A stretch of 63,082 nt of DNA from positions 1 through 63,082 of the forward strand of contig NZ_JADOGI010000037.1 in the NCBI RefSeq assembly GCF_015645445.1. The letters run 5' to 3'. The stretch's first letter is position 1. Each line of letters opens with the position of its first letter. Source of the DNA: Nonomuraea cypriaca. GTDB taxonomy: Bacteria; Actinomycetota; Actinomycetes; Streptosporangiales; Streptosporangiaceae. Shown in pieces: positions 1 through 9,170 of the stretch. Made by a program: the position numbers and the translations under genes. A model generated the notes under the pieces. That model ran no database searches. It was not told the origin of the DNA and was given only the letters and a program-made list of their open reading frames with translations.

Positions 1-24
1 GGTGGGAGCGGTACCGCTCCCACC
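1..24. repeat. Perfect 24-bp palindrome
   Basis: Both arms are GGTGGGAGCGGT and its exact reverse complement, with no loop. It may be half of a terminator or an operator for a gene outside the window. No gene in the window explains it. Confidence 0.5.
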
Positions 25-520
25 GGACGGCCGCCGCCGTCGCGGGGCGGTTCGGCTACCGAATTCCCGCCGAGCACCAGTTCCCAGCGAACGAGGCCCG
101 TGATGATTTAGATCAGGTACGCCACCGCTCTGGGCGACGTCCGGAACGAGGACCGCGTGATCGCGGGACCGTCGTGGGCTGCGGTGTTCGACGCGCGACG
201 GCCGCCCCAGGCACCGACTCCGGGTGCGTTCACGGCGCGCCCTGACTGGTCACCGAGCTGAGCACCGCGCTGGCCCGATCGCTCGCCCGGCATCGTTGTA
301 CGCTCCAGGAGGTCCTACCGGGGCGATCAGCTGCACCCCGGCCGTCCACGCCGGCACCTGCGACCTGGGCAACCCGGACTCGCTGTCCTCCACCGTAGCG
401 ATCGTGCGCCGGCGCGACGAGGCAGACATGAGGTGCATCTCGAGGGCCTGGACGACGTCGCACGCGCCACCATGGAATGGGAGACCGGCGCAAACGACGC
501 CTCCACGGCATCTGCCACGG
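25..520. other. Stretch without a supportable gene
   Basis: This lies downstream of the sugar-permease stop codon. Only short open frames are present and none resembles a family I recognise. No clear terminator for the permease operon is visible. Confidence 0.5.
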
Positions 521-1417
521 TCACCGTCCCGCGATGCCGGTGAGGGTGACCCCTCTGATGAACGTCTTCTGGGCGATGAAGAACAGGATCAGAATGGGCA
601 TGAGCGTGACCAGAGCCACGGCCATCATCTGGTTGTACTGGGTGGCGTACTGCCCGGAGAACATCGCCAGCCCGAGCGGAATGGTGAACTTCTCCGTCGT
701 GCGCAGGTAGATCACGGACTCCAGATACTGGTTCCAGTTGCCCACGAACGAGAACAACATGATCGAGGCCAGCGCCGGCTTCGACAGCGGCAACATGACT
801 CGCCACAGGATGCGAAGCTCGGAGGCGCCGTCGATGCGGGCCGCGTCGACGAGCTCCTGCGGGATCGTGGTGAAGAACTGCCGCAGCAGGAAGATGTAGA
901 GCGCCACGCCGAAGAACTCGGGCACCACCAGCGGCAGATACGTGTCCACCCACCCGAGGTTGGCGAACATGATGTACTTCGGCACCAGCGTGATCTCTCT
1001 GGGGATCATCATGGTCGCCAGCATCAGGGCGAACATGACGCCCGACGCCCTGGCCCGCAGCCGCGCGAAGGCGTACGCGGGCAGCACACACGAGATCAGG
1101 TTCCCCAGCATGGACAGGGCGGTGACCAGCACGCTGTTGAGCAGGAACGTGTTGAACGGCAGAGTGCCGCTCCACCCCTTCGCGTAGTTCTCGAAGTGGA
1201 AGGCGCTCGGCAGGAACTCCGGCGGGAACGCCAGGTTCTCCGCGTCCGACTTGAGCGATGTGGTGATCATCCACAGGAACGGCAGCACGAACACCGCCGT
1301 CGCGACGATCAGCAGGGCGTAGGCTCCCGAGCGCCTGATCCGCCTGATCCGCTCCGCCTGCGCGGCGGTGAGGTCCGGTGGCCGGGAGGTCGCCGGCCTG
1401 GCCGTTTCGAGGAGCAT
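521..1417 (-). CDS. Carbohydrate ABC importer permease, MalG type
   Basis: This 298-residue inner-membrane permease of the CUT1 type forms the channel with the adjacent MalF-type subunit. The first membrane segment follows a basic stretch near residue 30, and five more segments are visible. The cytoplasmic EAA loop appears as 'ELVDAARIDGASELRILWR', the docking site for the ATPase. The ATG at 1417 was chosen because the longer open frame upstream overlaps the preceding permease. It is the last gene of a four-gene operon: fucosidase, binding protein, permease, permease. No ATPase gene is present. In actinomycetes such importers commonly share a remote MsiK-type ATPase, which is known biology rather than something seen here. 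Confidence 0.93.
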   Translation of the reverse strand: MLLETARPATSRPPDLTAAQAERIRRIRRSGAYALLIVATAVFVLPFLWMITTSLKSDAENLAFPPEFLPSAFHFENYAKGWSGTLPFNTFLLNSVLVTALSMLGNLISCVLPAYAFARLRARASGVMFALMLATMMIPREITLVPKYIMFANLGWVDTYLPLVVPEFFGVALYIFLLRQFFTTIPQELVDAARIDGASELRILWRVMLPLSKPALASIMLFSFVGNWNQYLESVIYLRTTEKFTIPLGLAMFSGQYATQYNQMMAVALVTLMPILILFFIAQKTFIRGVTLTGIAGR

Positions 1418-1428
1418 GGACGGCCGCC

Positions 1429-2343
1429 TTACTTGAACTCGTAGTGGACCCAGCGCCTGGCCAGGCCGAACTGGATCAGGGTCACGGCGATGACGATGAC
1501 GAACATCGCCCACGACAGCGCCGCGGCGTACCCCATGTCGAAGTACACGAACGCGTGCCGGTAGATGTACAGGCCGAGCACCGTCGTGGAATTGGCCGGG
1601 CCGCCCTCGGTCATGATGAGGATGAGCGTGTACGCCTGGATGCTGGCGATGAAGCCGGTCACCACGTTGAAGAAGATGACCGGCGACATCATCGGCACGG
1701 TCACGCTCCAGAACCGCCGCCACCACCCGGCCCCGTCGATCTCCGCGGCCTCGTACAGCGTCTTCGGGATGCCCTGCAACCCGGCCAGGTAGATGATGAT
1801 GGTGTTGCCCGCACCCCACACGCTCATCAGAATCAGTGCGGGCATCGCCCACTCGGTCGAGCCGAGCCAGCCGGGCCCGGTGATCCCCACCATGGCCAGC
1901 AGCTTGTTGATCAGTCCGTAGTCGGGATGCAGGATGTTCAGCCACAGCAGCGCCGTGGCCACCCCCGACACCACCGACGGCATGTACATCACGGTCCTGA
2001 ACAGGCCCTGGAAGCGCAGCGGCTGATTGAGCAGCATCGCCAGCAGCAGGGTGAAGCTCACGCCGAGCGCCACGGAGCCGATGCCGTAGTAGAAGGTGTT
2101 GGCGATGGAGTCCCAGAACTCCGGGTCGGCGAACATCTTCCGGTAGTTGGCGAAGCCGATCCACTCCGGCGGGCGCAGCAGATTCCACTTGGTGAAGCTG
2201 AGCACGATGGAGGCGACGATCGGGCCGCCGCTGAAGAAGACGAACCCGATGACCCATGGCGAGACGAACAGGTGGAACCGCCGAGCTTCGCGCCGGCTCG
2301 CCGAGACCGGCCGCCGCCTCCTGCCGACGCTGACCGCGGTCAT
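1429..2343 (-). CDS. Carbohydrate ABC importer permease, MalF type
   Basis: This 304-residue inner-membrane permease is the partner of the downstream MalG-type subunit. About six membrane segments are visible, starting with 'LFVSPWVIGFVFFSGGPIV'. The EAA-like loop 'TLYEAAEIDGAGWWRRFW' would contact the ATPase. Its ATG overlaps the stop of the binding-protein gene in an ATGA arrangement, which suggests translational coupling. Eleven bases separate it from the next permease. Context says it imports a sugar released by the enzymes of this locus, possibly a fucose-containing oligosaccharide. That substrate is an inference from the linked fucosidase. Confidence 0.93.
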   Translation of the reverse strand: MTAVSVGRRRRPVSASRREARRFHLFVSPWVIGFVFFSGGPIVASIVLSFTKWNLLRPPEWIGFANYRKMFADPEFWDSIANTFYYGIGSVALGVSFTLLLAMLLNQPLRFQGLFRTVMYMPSVVSGVATALLWLNILHPDYGLINKLLAMVGITGPGWLGSTEWAMPALILMSVWGAGNTIIIYLAGLQGIPKTLYEAAEIDGAGWWRRFWSVTVPMMSPVIFFNVVTGFIASIQAYTLILIMTEGGPANSTTVLGLYIYRHAFVYFDMGYAAALSWAMFVIVIAVTLIQFGLARRWVHYEFK

Positions 2344-3770
2344 GCGATCTTGTTCTCGGCCAGCAGCGGGGTGACCTTGTCGACGATCTGCTGGAGCGCC
2401 TCGTCCAGGCTCAGCTTGCCGATCATGGCCTGCTCCCAGATGGGCAAGGCCGTGTCGACCACCTTCTTGTTGGCCGGCAGGTGCATGACGCCGTCGCTGG
2501 TGGCGTACTCCTTCATGGCAGCCTGCGCGAACTCGACCACGTCCTTCGGGATGCCCAGCGCCTCGGCGTTCGGCAGCCACGCGGACTGGCGGGCGGGCGC
2601 GCTGATGCGCCTGAACTGCTGGCCGGTGGAGGAGAGGTACTCGTTGAGGTAGATCCAGGCGGCGTCCTTCTGCTGCGAGTTCGCCGTCATCGCCAGTGCG
2701 CTGCCCACCGCCGGGGTGAAGCGGCCAGAGGGCCCCTTGGGCACGGGCGCCGCGCCCCACTTGAAGGCCTTCTGCTTGGAGAGCTCGGTGAGGATCCACG
2801 CGCCCTGGATCGACATCGCGGCCTTGCCGATCTTGAACGGTTCCACTTTCTCCAGCACCTGGTTGAGCTCGGCCAGGCTGGGCGTCGCCTTGTCCTTGAT
2901 CAGCAGGTCGAGCCACATCCCCATGGCCTTCTTGGCCGGCTCCTGGGTGATGGCCACGCTCATCTCGTCCTGGCTGAGGAACCTGCCGCCGTACGGCATG
3001 AGGAAGATCGTGGCCAGGTCGGGCGCCGGGATCGGCATCGGGGTGAACCCGAAGATCTTCCCCGCGCTCTCACCCTTGGTGAGCTCTCTGGACATCTCCA
3101 GCACCTTCTCGAAGGTCCACGAGTCGTCGGGGTAGTCGACGCCGGCCGCGTCGAAGATGTCCTTGTTGTAGAAGAGCAGCTTGGGGGCCATGTCGGTGGG
3201 CAGGCCGTACAGCTTGCCTGCGCCGTCCTTGAAGTAGCCGAGCGCGTTCTCCGGCAGGTCATCCATGTCGAAGGACGGCGTTTTGGCGATGTAGTCGTCC
3301 AGCGGCTGGAAGATGTCGTTGGCGATGAAGTTCTGCGCCCAGCTGTAGTGGGTGTACATGACGTCGGGAAGCTTGCCGCCCGCCGCCTGGGCCATGTACT
3401 TCGTCAGGTAGGCGTCGATCGGCGAGACCTCGCGCTTGATCTCGATGTTGGGGTGCCTCTGCTTGAAGAACAGGTCGAACTGCGCGTTTCGCACCTCGGC
3501 GACGACGTCCGACGTGATGGCCGCCGTCAGCGTCACCATGGAGGACGGCTCGGGCACGTCGGTCGTCGGCCACGTGAGCGACTTGTTGAGCGCCTCGGCC
3601 TCCTCGAATGGCCAGGTCTCGTTGCCCGGCCGGTTCGGGTCCAGCGTCGGTACGCCGGACTTCACCACACCGGAAGGCTGCGACTGGGGCTGCTGCCTGG
3701 TGTCGCCACACGCGGCGAGCACGGGCAGAGTCACCGCGAGGGCCAGCAGGTGGCGGCGGTTCATCTCCAT
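2340..3770 (-). CDS. Sugar-binding lipoprotein of the ABC importer
   Basis: This 476-residue family 1 extracellular solute-binding protein has a lipoprotein signal, 'LAVTLPVLAAC', with the lipobox cysteine at about residue 21. It should be tethered outside the membrane and feed the two permeases encoded next. The C-terminal two-lobe region has the usual features of CUT1 binding proteins, for example an internal 'YNKDIFDAAGV' segment and 'GKAAMSIQGAW'. The ATG at 3770 has AAAGG about nine bases upstream; an in-frame ATG six bases later is the alternative. It lies 13 bases after the fucosidase gene, so one transcript is likely. The ligand cannot be read from sequence. Confidence 0.92.
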   Translation of the reverse strand: MEMNRRHLLALAVTLPVLAACGDTRQQPQSQPSGVVKSGVPTLDPNRPGNETWPFEEAEALNKSLTWPTTDVPEPSSMVTLTAAITSDVVAEVRNAQFDLFFKQRHPNIEIKREVSPIDAYLTKYMAQAAGGKLPDVMYTHYSWAQNFIANDIFQPLDDYIAKTPSFDMDDLPENALGYFKDGAGKLYGLPTDMAPKLLFYNKDIFDAAGVDYPDDSWTFEKVLEMSRELTKGESAGKIFGFTPMPIPAPDLATIFLMPYGGRFLSQDEMSVAITQEPAKKAMGMWLDLLIKDKATPSLAELNQVLEKVEPFKIGKAAMSIQGAWILTELSKQKAFKWGAAPVPKGPSGRFTPAVGSALAMTANSQQKDAAWIYLNEYLSSTGQQFRRISAPARQSAWLPNAEALGIPKDVVEFAQAAMKEYATSDGVMHLPANKKVVDTALPIWEQAMIGKLSLDEALQQIVDKVTPLLAENKIA

Positions 3771-3783
3771 GGGGGTGGACCTT

Positions 3784-5091
3784 TCACAGGAAGAGCTCGA
3801 CCACCGGTACGGCCACGTCCGGGCGCTGCACCGGGAGCTGCAGGGTGAGGGTGCCGGGCGGCAGGGCGCCCAGCTTCGTGTGCCCACTGTCCCTGGCCGG
3901 GTCGGGGACCAGGGTGCGGATCTCGGAGGCGTCGTTGAGCAGCTGCGCGTAGCGCACCTTCCCGGCCAGTCCCGGCAGGTGCAGGTGCCGGTACGGCCAG
4001 GCGAACAGGTGCACGTACAGTCGGTCGCCGCGCTGGGTGTAGCGGCAGTCCGGGGGCGCCTCGTAGGTGCTCGGCCCCGTGCCGTAGACCGAGCGTCCGT
4101 GCAGCCGCGTCCAGTCCCCGATGCCCCGCAGCGTCTCCAGCGCCCGCGGGTCGAACGCGCCGCGCCCGTTGGGGCCCACGTTGAGCAGCAGGTTGCCGTT
4201 CTTGGAGACGGTGTCGATCAGCATGCGCACGAGCAGGTCCACGGGCTTGTAGTCGAGGTTGTCCCGGTCGTAGCCCCAGCTGCCGTTGAGCGTCTGGCAC
4301 GCCTCCCACGGCCCGGCCGGCGGCGCGGACGGCTGGAACTGCTCCGGCGTGCTGAAGTCGCCCGGGATCTCCAGGCGATCGTTGATCAGGATGTCCGGCT
4401 GCAATTCGCGGACCAGCGCGGCCAGCTCCCCGGAGCGCCAGTCGGCCGCGCCCTTGCCGCCGGGCGTGAGCCGCCCATTCCTGACCCTCTTGGAGTACGA
4501 AAAGTCAAACCACATGGTGTCAATACGGCCATAGCGGGTAAGCAGCTCTTCGACCTGGCCGTACAAATAGGACCGATAAATCTCGATATTTCGGTCATCA
4601 TGGGTGGCCCCTTCGGCGTACGCCGGATGCAGGCCGTCGATCGGGAAGTGCGGATGGTGCCAATCGATCAATGAGTGGTAGAACCCCACGCCGAGTCCAC
4701 GTGCCCGGAACGCCTCGACGATCGGCCCGACGAGGTCCTTGCCGTGTGGCGTGTGCGCCACCGAGTAGTCGGTCAGGTCCGAGTCCCACAGGCAGAAGCC
4801 GTCATGGTGCTTGGTGGTCAGCACCATGTACCGCATCCCCGCGTCCGACGCCGCCTCGGCCCAGGCCGCCGGATCGAAGAGATCGGGAGCGAAGTGGTCG
4901 AAGTACGGCGTGTACTGCTCATCTGTGAGGTGTTCGCGCTGCTTGACCCATTCGTGGCGGGCGGCGAGCGCGTACAGCCCCCAGTGGATGAACAATCCGA
5001 ATCGCTGCTCCCGGAACTCGGCCAGCCGAGCGGTAGAGATCGGATGACTGGGTGAGGTAGCGGGCACTTGTCGTCCTGATCCATGGGGCAT
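3784..5091 (-). CDS. Alpha-L-fucosidase, GH29
   Basis: This 435-residue enzyme should remove alpha-L-fucose from oligosaccharides by a retaining mechanism. GH29 hallmarks are 'GLFIHWGLYAL' near residue 32, 'TTKHHDGFCLWDS', 'FYHSLIDWHHP' and 'DTMWFDFSYSK'; the Asp of the last motif is the expected nucleophile. There is no signal peptide, so it probably works in the cytoplasm on imported sugars. It heads the importer operon. The ATG lies only six bases after the proposed -10 box and has no ribosome-binding site, so the mRNA is probably leaderless. A small fraction of GH29-like proteins act on other sugars, so linkage preference remains open. Confidence 0.93.
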   Translation of the reverse strand: MPHGSGRQVPATSPSHPISTARLAEFREQRFGLFIHWGLYALAARHEWVKQREHLTDEQYTPYFDHFAPDLFDPAAWAEAASDAGMRYMVLTTKHHDGFCLWDSDLTDYSVAHTPHGKDLVGPIVEAFRARGLGVGFYHSLIDWHHPHFPIDGLHPAYAEGATHDDRNIEIYRSYLYGQVEELLTRYGRIDTMWFDFSYSKRVRNGRLTPGGKGAADWRSGELAALVRELQPDILINDRLEIPGDFSTPEQFQPSAPPAGPWEACQTLNGSWGYDRDNLDYKPVDLLVRMLIDTVSKNGNLLLNVGPNGRGAFDPRALETLRGIGDWTRLHGRSVYGTGPSTYEAPPDCRYTQRGDRLYVHLFAWPYRHLHLPGLAGKVRYAQLLNDASEIRTLVPDPARDSGHTKLGALPPGTLTLQLPVQRPDVAVPVVELFL

Positions 5092-5097
5092 GGCCGT

Positions 5098-5158
5098 ACC
5101 GTAGACCTGGTAATTAACTTCGTCAAGAATTGAATTGCAAGTCCCATCACCCTATGCT
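5098..5158. promoter_or_regulatory. Bidirectional promoter/operator, copy A
   Basis: The shared 25-bp element occupies 5112-5136. On the minus strand it supplies TTGACG (5126-5121), then 17 bases, then TACGGT (5103-5098), followed six bases later by the fucosidase ATG. On the plus strand it supplies TTGAAT (5130-5135), then 17 bases, then TATGCT (5153-5158) for the GH97 gene. Copies A and B are identical over 29 bases. The element is AT-rich against a very GC-rich background and overlaps both -35 boxes, so a bound repressor would block both directions. The ROK protein encoded at copy B is the likely ligand (inference). Confidence 0.8.
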
Positions 5159-5266
5159 CAGCGGCACTGTGAGGAGATTCGGCCGCTCGCGGAACGGCGA
5201 TTCGCCAGCCGCCGCCCGTAGGCGACACCGGGTACGAACTCCTCCTATCTCTCGACTGGAGGGCCT

Positions 5267-7012
5267 GTGCCGGACTGGACGCTCAGCGATCACGACATCG
5301 ACGTGGCGGTCGCCCTCTCCCCGGCAGGGGAGCTCACGATGGAGGTCCGGCGCGGCGGGCACGTCGTGGTCGAGCCTTCCAGGCTCGGCATCCGCGCCGC
5401 CCACGAGGACCTGGCCACAGGGCTGGTCTTCGAGGGGATCTCCGAGCACCGGATCGACGAGTCCTATCGCACGGTGACCGGCAAGCGGCGCGAGCACCGG
5501 CACGCGGCCAGGGAGTGGACGCTGTCGTTCGCCAAGGGCGCGCACCGCCTCGACCTGCGGCTGCGCATCTCCGACCAGGGCGTCGCCTATCGGTACGCGG
5601 TGCCGTGGACGGGGCCGGTCACGGTCGTGGAGGAGCTCTCGGAGTACGCGCTGGCCGCCGACGCCCGCGCGGTGCTGCTCCCGTACGAGAACGGGCGCTG
5701 CGATTACGAGGAGATCCACCGGCACACCACGGTCGGCGAGGCGGAGCACGTCCTGTACGGCTACCCCTCCCTCTTCCGGACCGGCGACACCTGGCTGCTG
5801 ATCACGGAGTCCGACCTGGACGGCTCCTACGCCGGCTCCAGGCTGCGCTTCGACGGCCACGCCTTCCGGCTCGACCTGCCCGACCTCTACGTGACGTCGG
5901 CCAGTCCGCTGGTCACGCCGTGGCGCACCGTGGTCATCGGCGACCTGGCCGCGATCGTGGAGAGCGACCTGGTCACGGGGCTTGCCGCCCCCTCCAGAGT
6001 CGAGGACGCGAGCTGGATCCAGCCGGGGGCGGCCGCCTGGTCGTGGTGGTCCGACGGGCCCTCCACCCGCGACCTGGACGCCCAGAAGCGGTGGGTCGAC
6101 TTCGCGGCCGCCAACGGCTGGCCGTACGTGCTGGCGGACGCGGGCTGGAACAAGGAGTGGATGCCGGACATGATCGCCTACGCCCGCGAGCACGGTGTCG
6201 GCGTCTGGCTGTGGTCACACTGGCAGCACGTGGACACCGAACTCGAGCACCGCGAGAAGCTCGCGCTCTGGAAGGAGTGGGGCGCGGTCGGCGTGAAGAT
6301 CGACTTCACTGAGTCCGATGGCCAGGACCGGATGCGCTGGTTCGACTCCATCCTGGCGGCCACCGCCCGGCTCCAGCTCATGGTCGTCTTCCACGGGGGC
6401 ACGATCCCGCGCGGCACCGAACGCACCTGGCCCCAGTTCATGACCGCGGAGGCGGTCAAGGGCGCGGAATGGATCAAGCCGAAACCCGGCAAGCAGCCCC
6501 TCTACCCGGCCGAGCACTACTTGTCGCTCGCCTTCACCCGCAACGTGCAGGGGCCGATGGACTTCACGCCCTGCACCTTCACCGCGGTCCGCACCATCTC
6601 CGCCGGATTCGAGCTCGCGCTGTCCGTGATCTTCGAGTCCGGTGTCCAGCACTTCGCCGACGGCATCGAGGCCTACCAGGCCAGGCCCGAGGCGCTGCGG
6701 CTGTTGTCGGCCGTCCCCACCGCATGGGACGAGACGCGGCTGCTGTCCGGCGACCCCGCCGACCACATCCTGCTCGCCAGGAGGAGCGGCGACGAGTGGT
6801 ACGTCGGCGCCGGCGTCGCGGGCGAGGCCCGCACGCTCACCGTGCCGCTCGACTTCCTGGACCAGGGGGAATGGGCGGCAGAGAGCTACCTCGACGCTTC
6901 CGACGACCGGATCTCGACCGAGACGGCCACCGTCTCCGCCGGGAGCAAGCTCGATCTCGCCGTCGCCCCCAACGGCGGATTCACGCTTCATCTCAGGAGA
7001 GAGGTCTCTTGA
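5267..7012 (+). CDS. GH97 family glycoside hydrolase
   Basis: This 581-residue enzyme has the GH97 layout: an N-terminal beta-sandwich (about 1-240), a TIM barrel (about 245-500) and a C-terminal beta domain. Family signatures are 'WIQPGAAAWSWWSDGPS', 'GAVGVKIDF' and 'HGGTIPRGTERTWP', followed by 'TAEAVKGAEW'. GH97 members are alpha-glucosidases or alpha-galactosidases. The Asp in 'KIDF' fits the nucleophile of retaining members, so alpha-galactosidase is somewhat favoured. No signal peptide is present, so it is probably intracellular. It starts at GTG 5267 behind GGAGG, about 100 bases after the predicted transcription start. Its stop overlaps the start of the next gene by four bases. Confidence 0.9.
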   Translation: MPDWTLSDHDIDVAVALSPAGELTMEVRRGGHVVVEPSRLGIRAAHEDLATGLVFEGISEHRIDESYRTVTGKRREHRHAAREWTLSFAKGAHRLDLRLRISDQGVAYRYAVPWTGPVTVVEELSEYALAADARAVLLPYENGRCDYEEIHRHTTVGEAEHVLYGYPSLFRTGDTWLLITESDLDGSYAGSRLRFDGHAFRLDLPDLYVTSASPLVTPWRTVVIGDLAAIVESDLVTGLAAPSRVEDASWIQPGAAAWSWWSDGPSTRDLDAQKRWVDFAAANGWPYVLADAGWNKEWMPDMIAYAREHGVGVWLWSHWQHVDTELEHREKLALWKEWGAVGVKIDFTESDGQDRMRWFDSILAATARLQLMVVFHGGTIPRGTERTWPQFMTAEAVKGAEWIKPKPGKQPLYPAEHYLSLAFTRNVQGPMDFTPCTFTAVRTISAGFELALSVIFESGVQHFADGIEAYQARPEALRLLSAVPTAWDETRLLSGDPADHILLARRSGDEWYVGAGVAGEARTLTVPLDFLDQGEWAAESYLDASDDRISTETATVSAGSKLDLAVAPNGGFTLHLRREVS

Positions 7013-7950
7013 ACAAGCGACTGGGCTGTGTCTTAGCCGCCCTGACACTCACCGCGACCACGGTCGCTCTTCCTGCCCCCGCCACAGCCGCAGCCTGGAC
7101 CCTGCGCTGGAGCCCGAACCCGGCGAACGACACCGTCGCCGAGGCTTTCGAGGGCATCGAGGACGACCGTGCCGACTCCCATTCCGGCATCACGCACATC
7201 TACGTCTCCGGCGACGCCTACCGCTTCGACATGCACACCCAGGACCGCGACGGCGACGACCGGCAGCGCAACGAGGTCAAGGGCATGCGGACGAGCGGCA
7301 GCTCATACCTGAAGATCCTGGAGAACGAGACCTGGCGTATCAGCTACCAGATGTACATCCCGGCCACGCTCGACTCCACCACCAGCTTCACCCACATCGC
7401 GCAGATGAAGACGCCCGGCTCCGGCGCGCCCCTTTACACGATGTCACTGCCGGTCTCCGGCGGAACACCCAAGATCAACGTCCGTTACTGGGACGAGTCG
7501 GAGCAGACCCACGAGGTCGGCAACACCAACCTCAACCCGATCCAGGGCAAGTGGCTGGACACCACGTTCGAGTTCAAGGCCTCGGACAACGGCTACCTGC
7601 GCTGGATTCTCCGGGACGGCTCCACGACGCTCGTCGACCGTCGGCTGGACAACACCGACCTGTGGCGCGGCGACGACGAGTATCTGCGGCCCAAGTGGGG
7701 CATCTACCGCAGCATCGAGAGCTCAGGGCTGAAGAACACGTACCTGCTGGTCAGGAACCTGCGCGGCGAGCAGCTCACCGGTGACGGCGGCGACTCCGAC
7801 CCGTCCTCCCAAGAGGCCGGGCAGGGCTCCTTCAGCGGTACGGCCCGCACCAGAACCATCCCCGTCCAGCTCAAGGCGGGCGCGAACACCATCCGATTCT
7901 CCAACGACAGCGCCAGCGCGCCCGACCTCGACAGGACCACCCTTCGATGA
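7009..7950 (+). CDS. Secreted polysaccharide-lyase-like protein, paralog 1
   Basis: This 313-residue exported protein has a Sec signal ending near 'LPAPATAAA'. The mature part resembles the jelly-roll polysaccharide lyases of the heparin-lyase-I/glucuronan-lyase type (PF14099-like), with 'RQRNEVKGM', 'WRISYQMYIPATLD' and 'RPKWGIYRSIES'. It starts at TTG 7009 with AGGAG ten bases upstream and overlaps the GH97 stop. The C-terminal 45 residues match only the end of the carbohydrate-binding module of its neighbour, so the module looks internally deleted. It is a close paralog of the next gene. The family call rests on motif memory, and the substrate is unknown. Confidence 0.7.
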   Translation: MNKRLGCVLAALTLTATTVALPAPATAAAWTLRWSPNPANDTVAEAFEGIEDDRADSHSGITHIYVSGDAYRFDMHTQDRDGDDRQRNEVKGMRTSGSSYLKILENETWRISYQMYIPATLDSTTSFTHIAQMKTPGSGAPLYTMSLPVSGGTPKINVRYWDESEQTHEVGNTNLNPIQGKWLDTTFEFKASDNGYLRWILRDGSTTLVDRRLDNTDLWRGDDEYLRPKWGIYRSIESSGLKNTYLLVRNLRGEQLTGDGGDSDPSSQEAGQGSFSGTARTRTIPVQLKAGANTIRFSNDSASAPDLDRTTLR

Positions 7951-9146
7951 GAAAGCATGGCCTGCGCCTGGCGGGCATTCTGTCCGCCATGGCGCTGATC
8001 GCCCAAGTCGGCGTGACCCCCCAGGCCTCCGCCGCGCCCCGCTGGGAGACCCGCTGGAACCCCAGCCCCGAGCGGGACGGCGTCAACGCCTTCGAGGCAC
8101 TGGAGGACGACAGGCGCGGCTCGCACCCCGAGGGGCAGCCGCACGTCTTCGTGGACGGCAACGCCTGGAAGTTCACCGCACACCTGGAGGACCGTGACGG
8201 CTCCGACCGCATGCGGAACGAGGTCCGCGGCATGCGTACCGCGGACGGCACGCCCCTGGAGATCCGCGAGGACGAGACCTGGCGGCTCACCTACCAGATG
8301 TACATCCCCGGCACCCTCGACGCGACCGCCAACTTCACGCACATCTGGCAGCTGAAGAACTCCGACGTGAGCACCCCGATCGCGCAGATCTCGCTGCCGA
8401 TCGTGGGCGGCGTGCAGAAGATCGCGGCGCGCTACTGGACGCTGGAGGACAACAAGTCGCACGACTTCGCCCTGGCTGACCTGGAGCCGATCCAGAACAA
8501 GTGGGTGACCACCACGATCGAGCTCAAGTCGGGCGACGACGGTTACATGCGCTGGGTGCTGAAGGACGGGCGGCGCACGATCGTCGACCAGACGGCCGAG
8601 AACATCGACCTGTGGTGGACGCAGGAGCAGTACAACCGGCCCAAGTGGGGCATCTACCGCAGCATCAAGAGCGCCGGGCTGCAGGAGACGTACCTGCTGG
8701 TCAAGAACCTCAAGGCGGAGCAGCTCGGGCCGGCGACGCCGCCGGTCAAGCTGCCCGAGCCCGACCGCAGCCCAGGGACGTATGAGGCCGAGCGGGTCGG
8801 CAACGTCTTCGAGGGCGCGGCCGAGCCCGCGTACTGCGCTGTCTGCTCCGGTGGACGCAAGGTCATCCTGATCGGCGGGAACATCTACGACTACACCGTC
8901 GTCAAAGGTGTGCTGTCGGAAACCACCGGGACCAGGCAGATGACGGTGCACGCGCTGGTGGACGGGTCGCAGGCGTTCTCCGTCAGTGTCAACGGCGGCG
9001 ACGCGATCAAGGTGCCCATGACCGGGACCAAGGACACGGTGACGACCGCGACAGTGCCCGTGGACCTGGTGGCCGGGGTCAACACCATCCGCTTCTTCGA
9101 TCTCACGGCGCGCGGACCGGAGCTCGACAAGATCGTCATCAAGTAG
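7947..9146 (+). CDS. Secreted polysaccharide-lyase-like protein with binding module, paralog 2
   Basis: This 399-residue exported protein has a Sec signal ending near 'TPQASAAP'. A jelly-roll lyase-like domain (about 32-260) carries 'RMRNEVRGM', 'WRLTYQMYIPGTLD' and 'RPKWGIYRSIKS', the same motifs as in paralog 1. A second domain (about 270-399) begins with 'GTYEAERVGN' and ends with 'VAGVNTIRFFDLTARGPELD', as in CBM6/CBM35-type carbohydrate-binding modules. The ATG overlaps the previous stop (ATGA). It probably binds and cleaves an extracellular uronic-acid-rich polysaccharide. Catalytic residues cannot be assigned with confidence. Confidence 0.72.
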   Translation: MRKHGLRLAGILSAMALIAQVGVTPQASAAPRWETRWNPSPERDGVNAFEALEDDRRGSHPEGQPHVFVDGNAWKFTAHLEDRDGSDRMRNEVRGMRTADGTPLEIREDETWRLTYQMYIPGTLDATANFTHIWQLKNSDVSTPIAQISLPIVGGVQKIAARYWTLEDNKSHDFALADLEPIQNKWVTTTIELKSGDDGYMRWVLKDGRRTIVDQTAENIDLWWTQEQYNRPKWGIYRSIKSAGLQETYLLVKNLKAEQLGPATPPVKLPEPDRSPGTYEAERVGNVFEGAAEPAYCAVCSGGRKVILIGGNIYDYTVVKGVLSETTGTRQMTVHALVDGSQAFSVSVNGGDAIKVPMTGTKDTVTTATVPVDLVAGVNTIRFFDLTARGPELDKIVIK

Positions 9147-9170
9147 CCCCTTCCACCCGGAGGCAAGCGA

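Noticed and set aside
224..1444. Long plus-strand frame over the sugar permease
   Set aside because: It has low-complexity Arg/His/Gln/Glu-rich composition, typical of the reverse strand of GC-rich coding DNA, and the minus strand encodes a clear permease.
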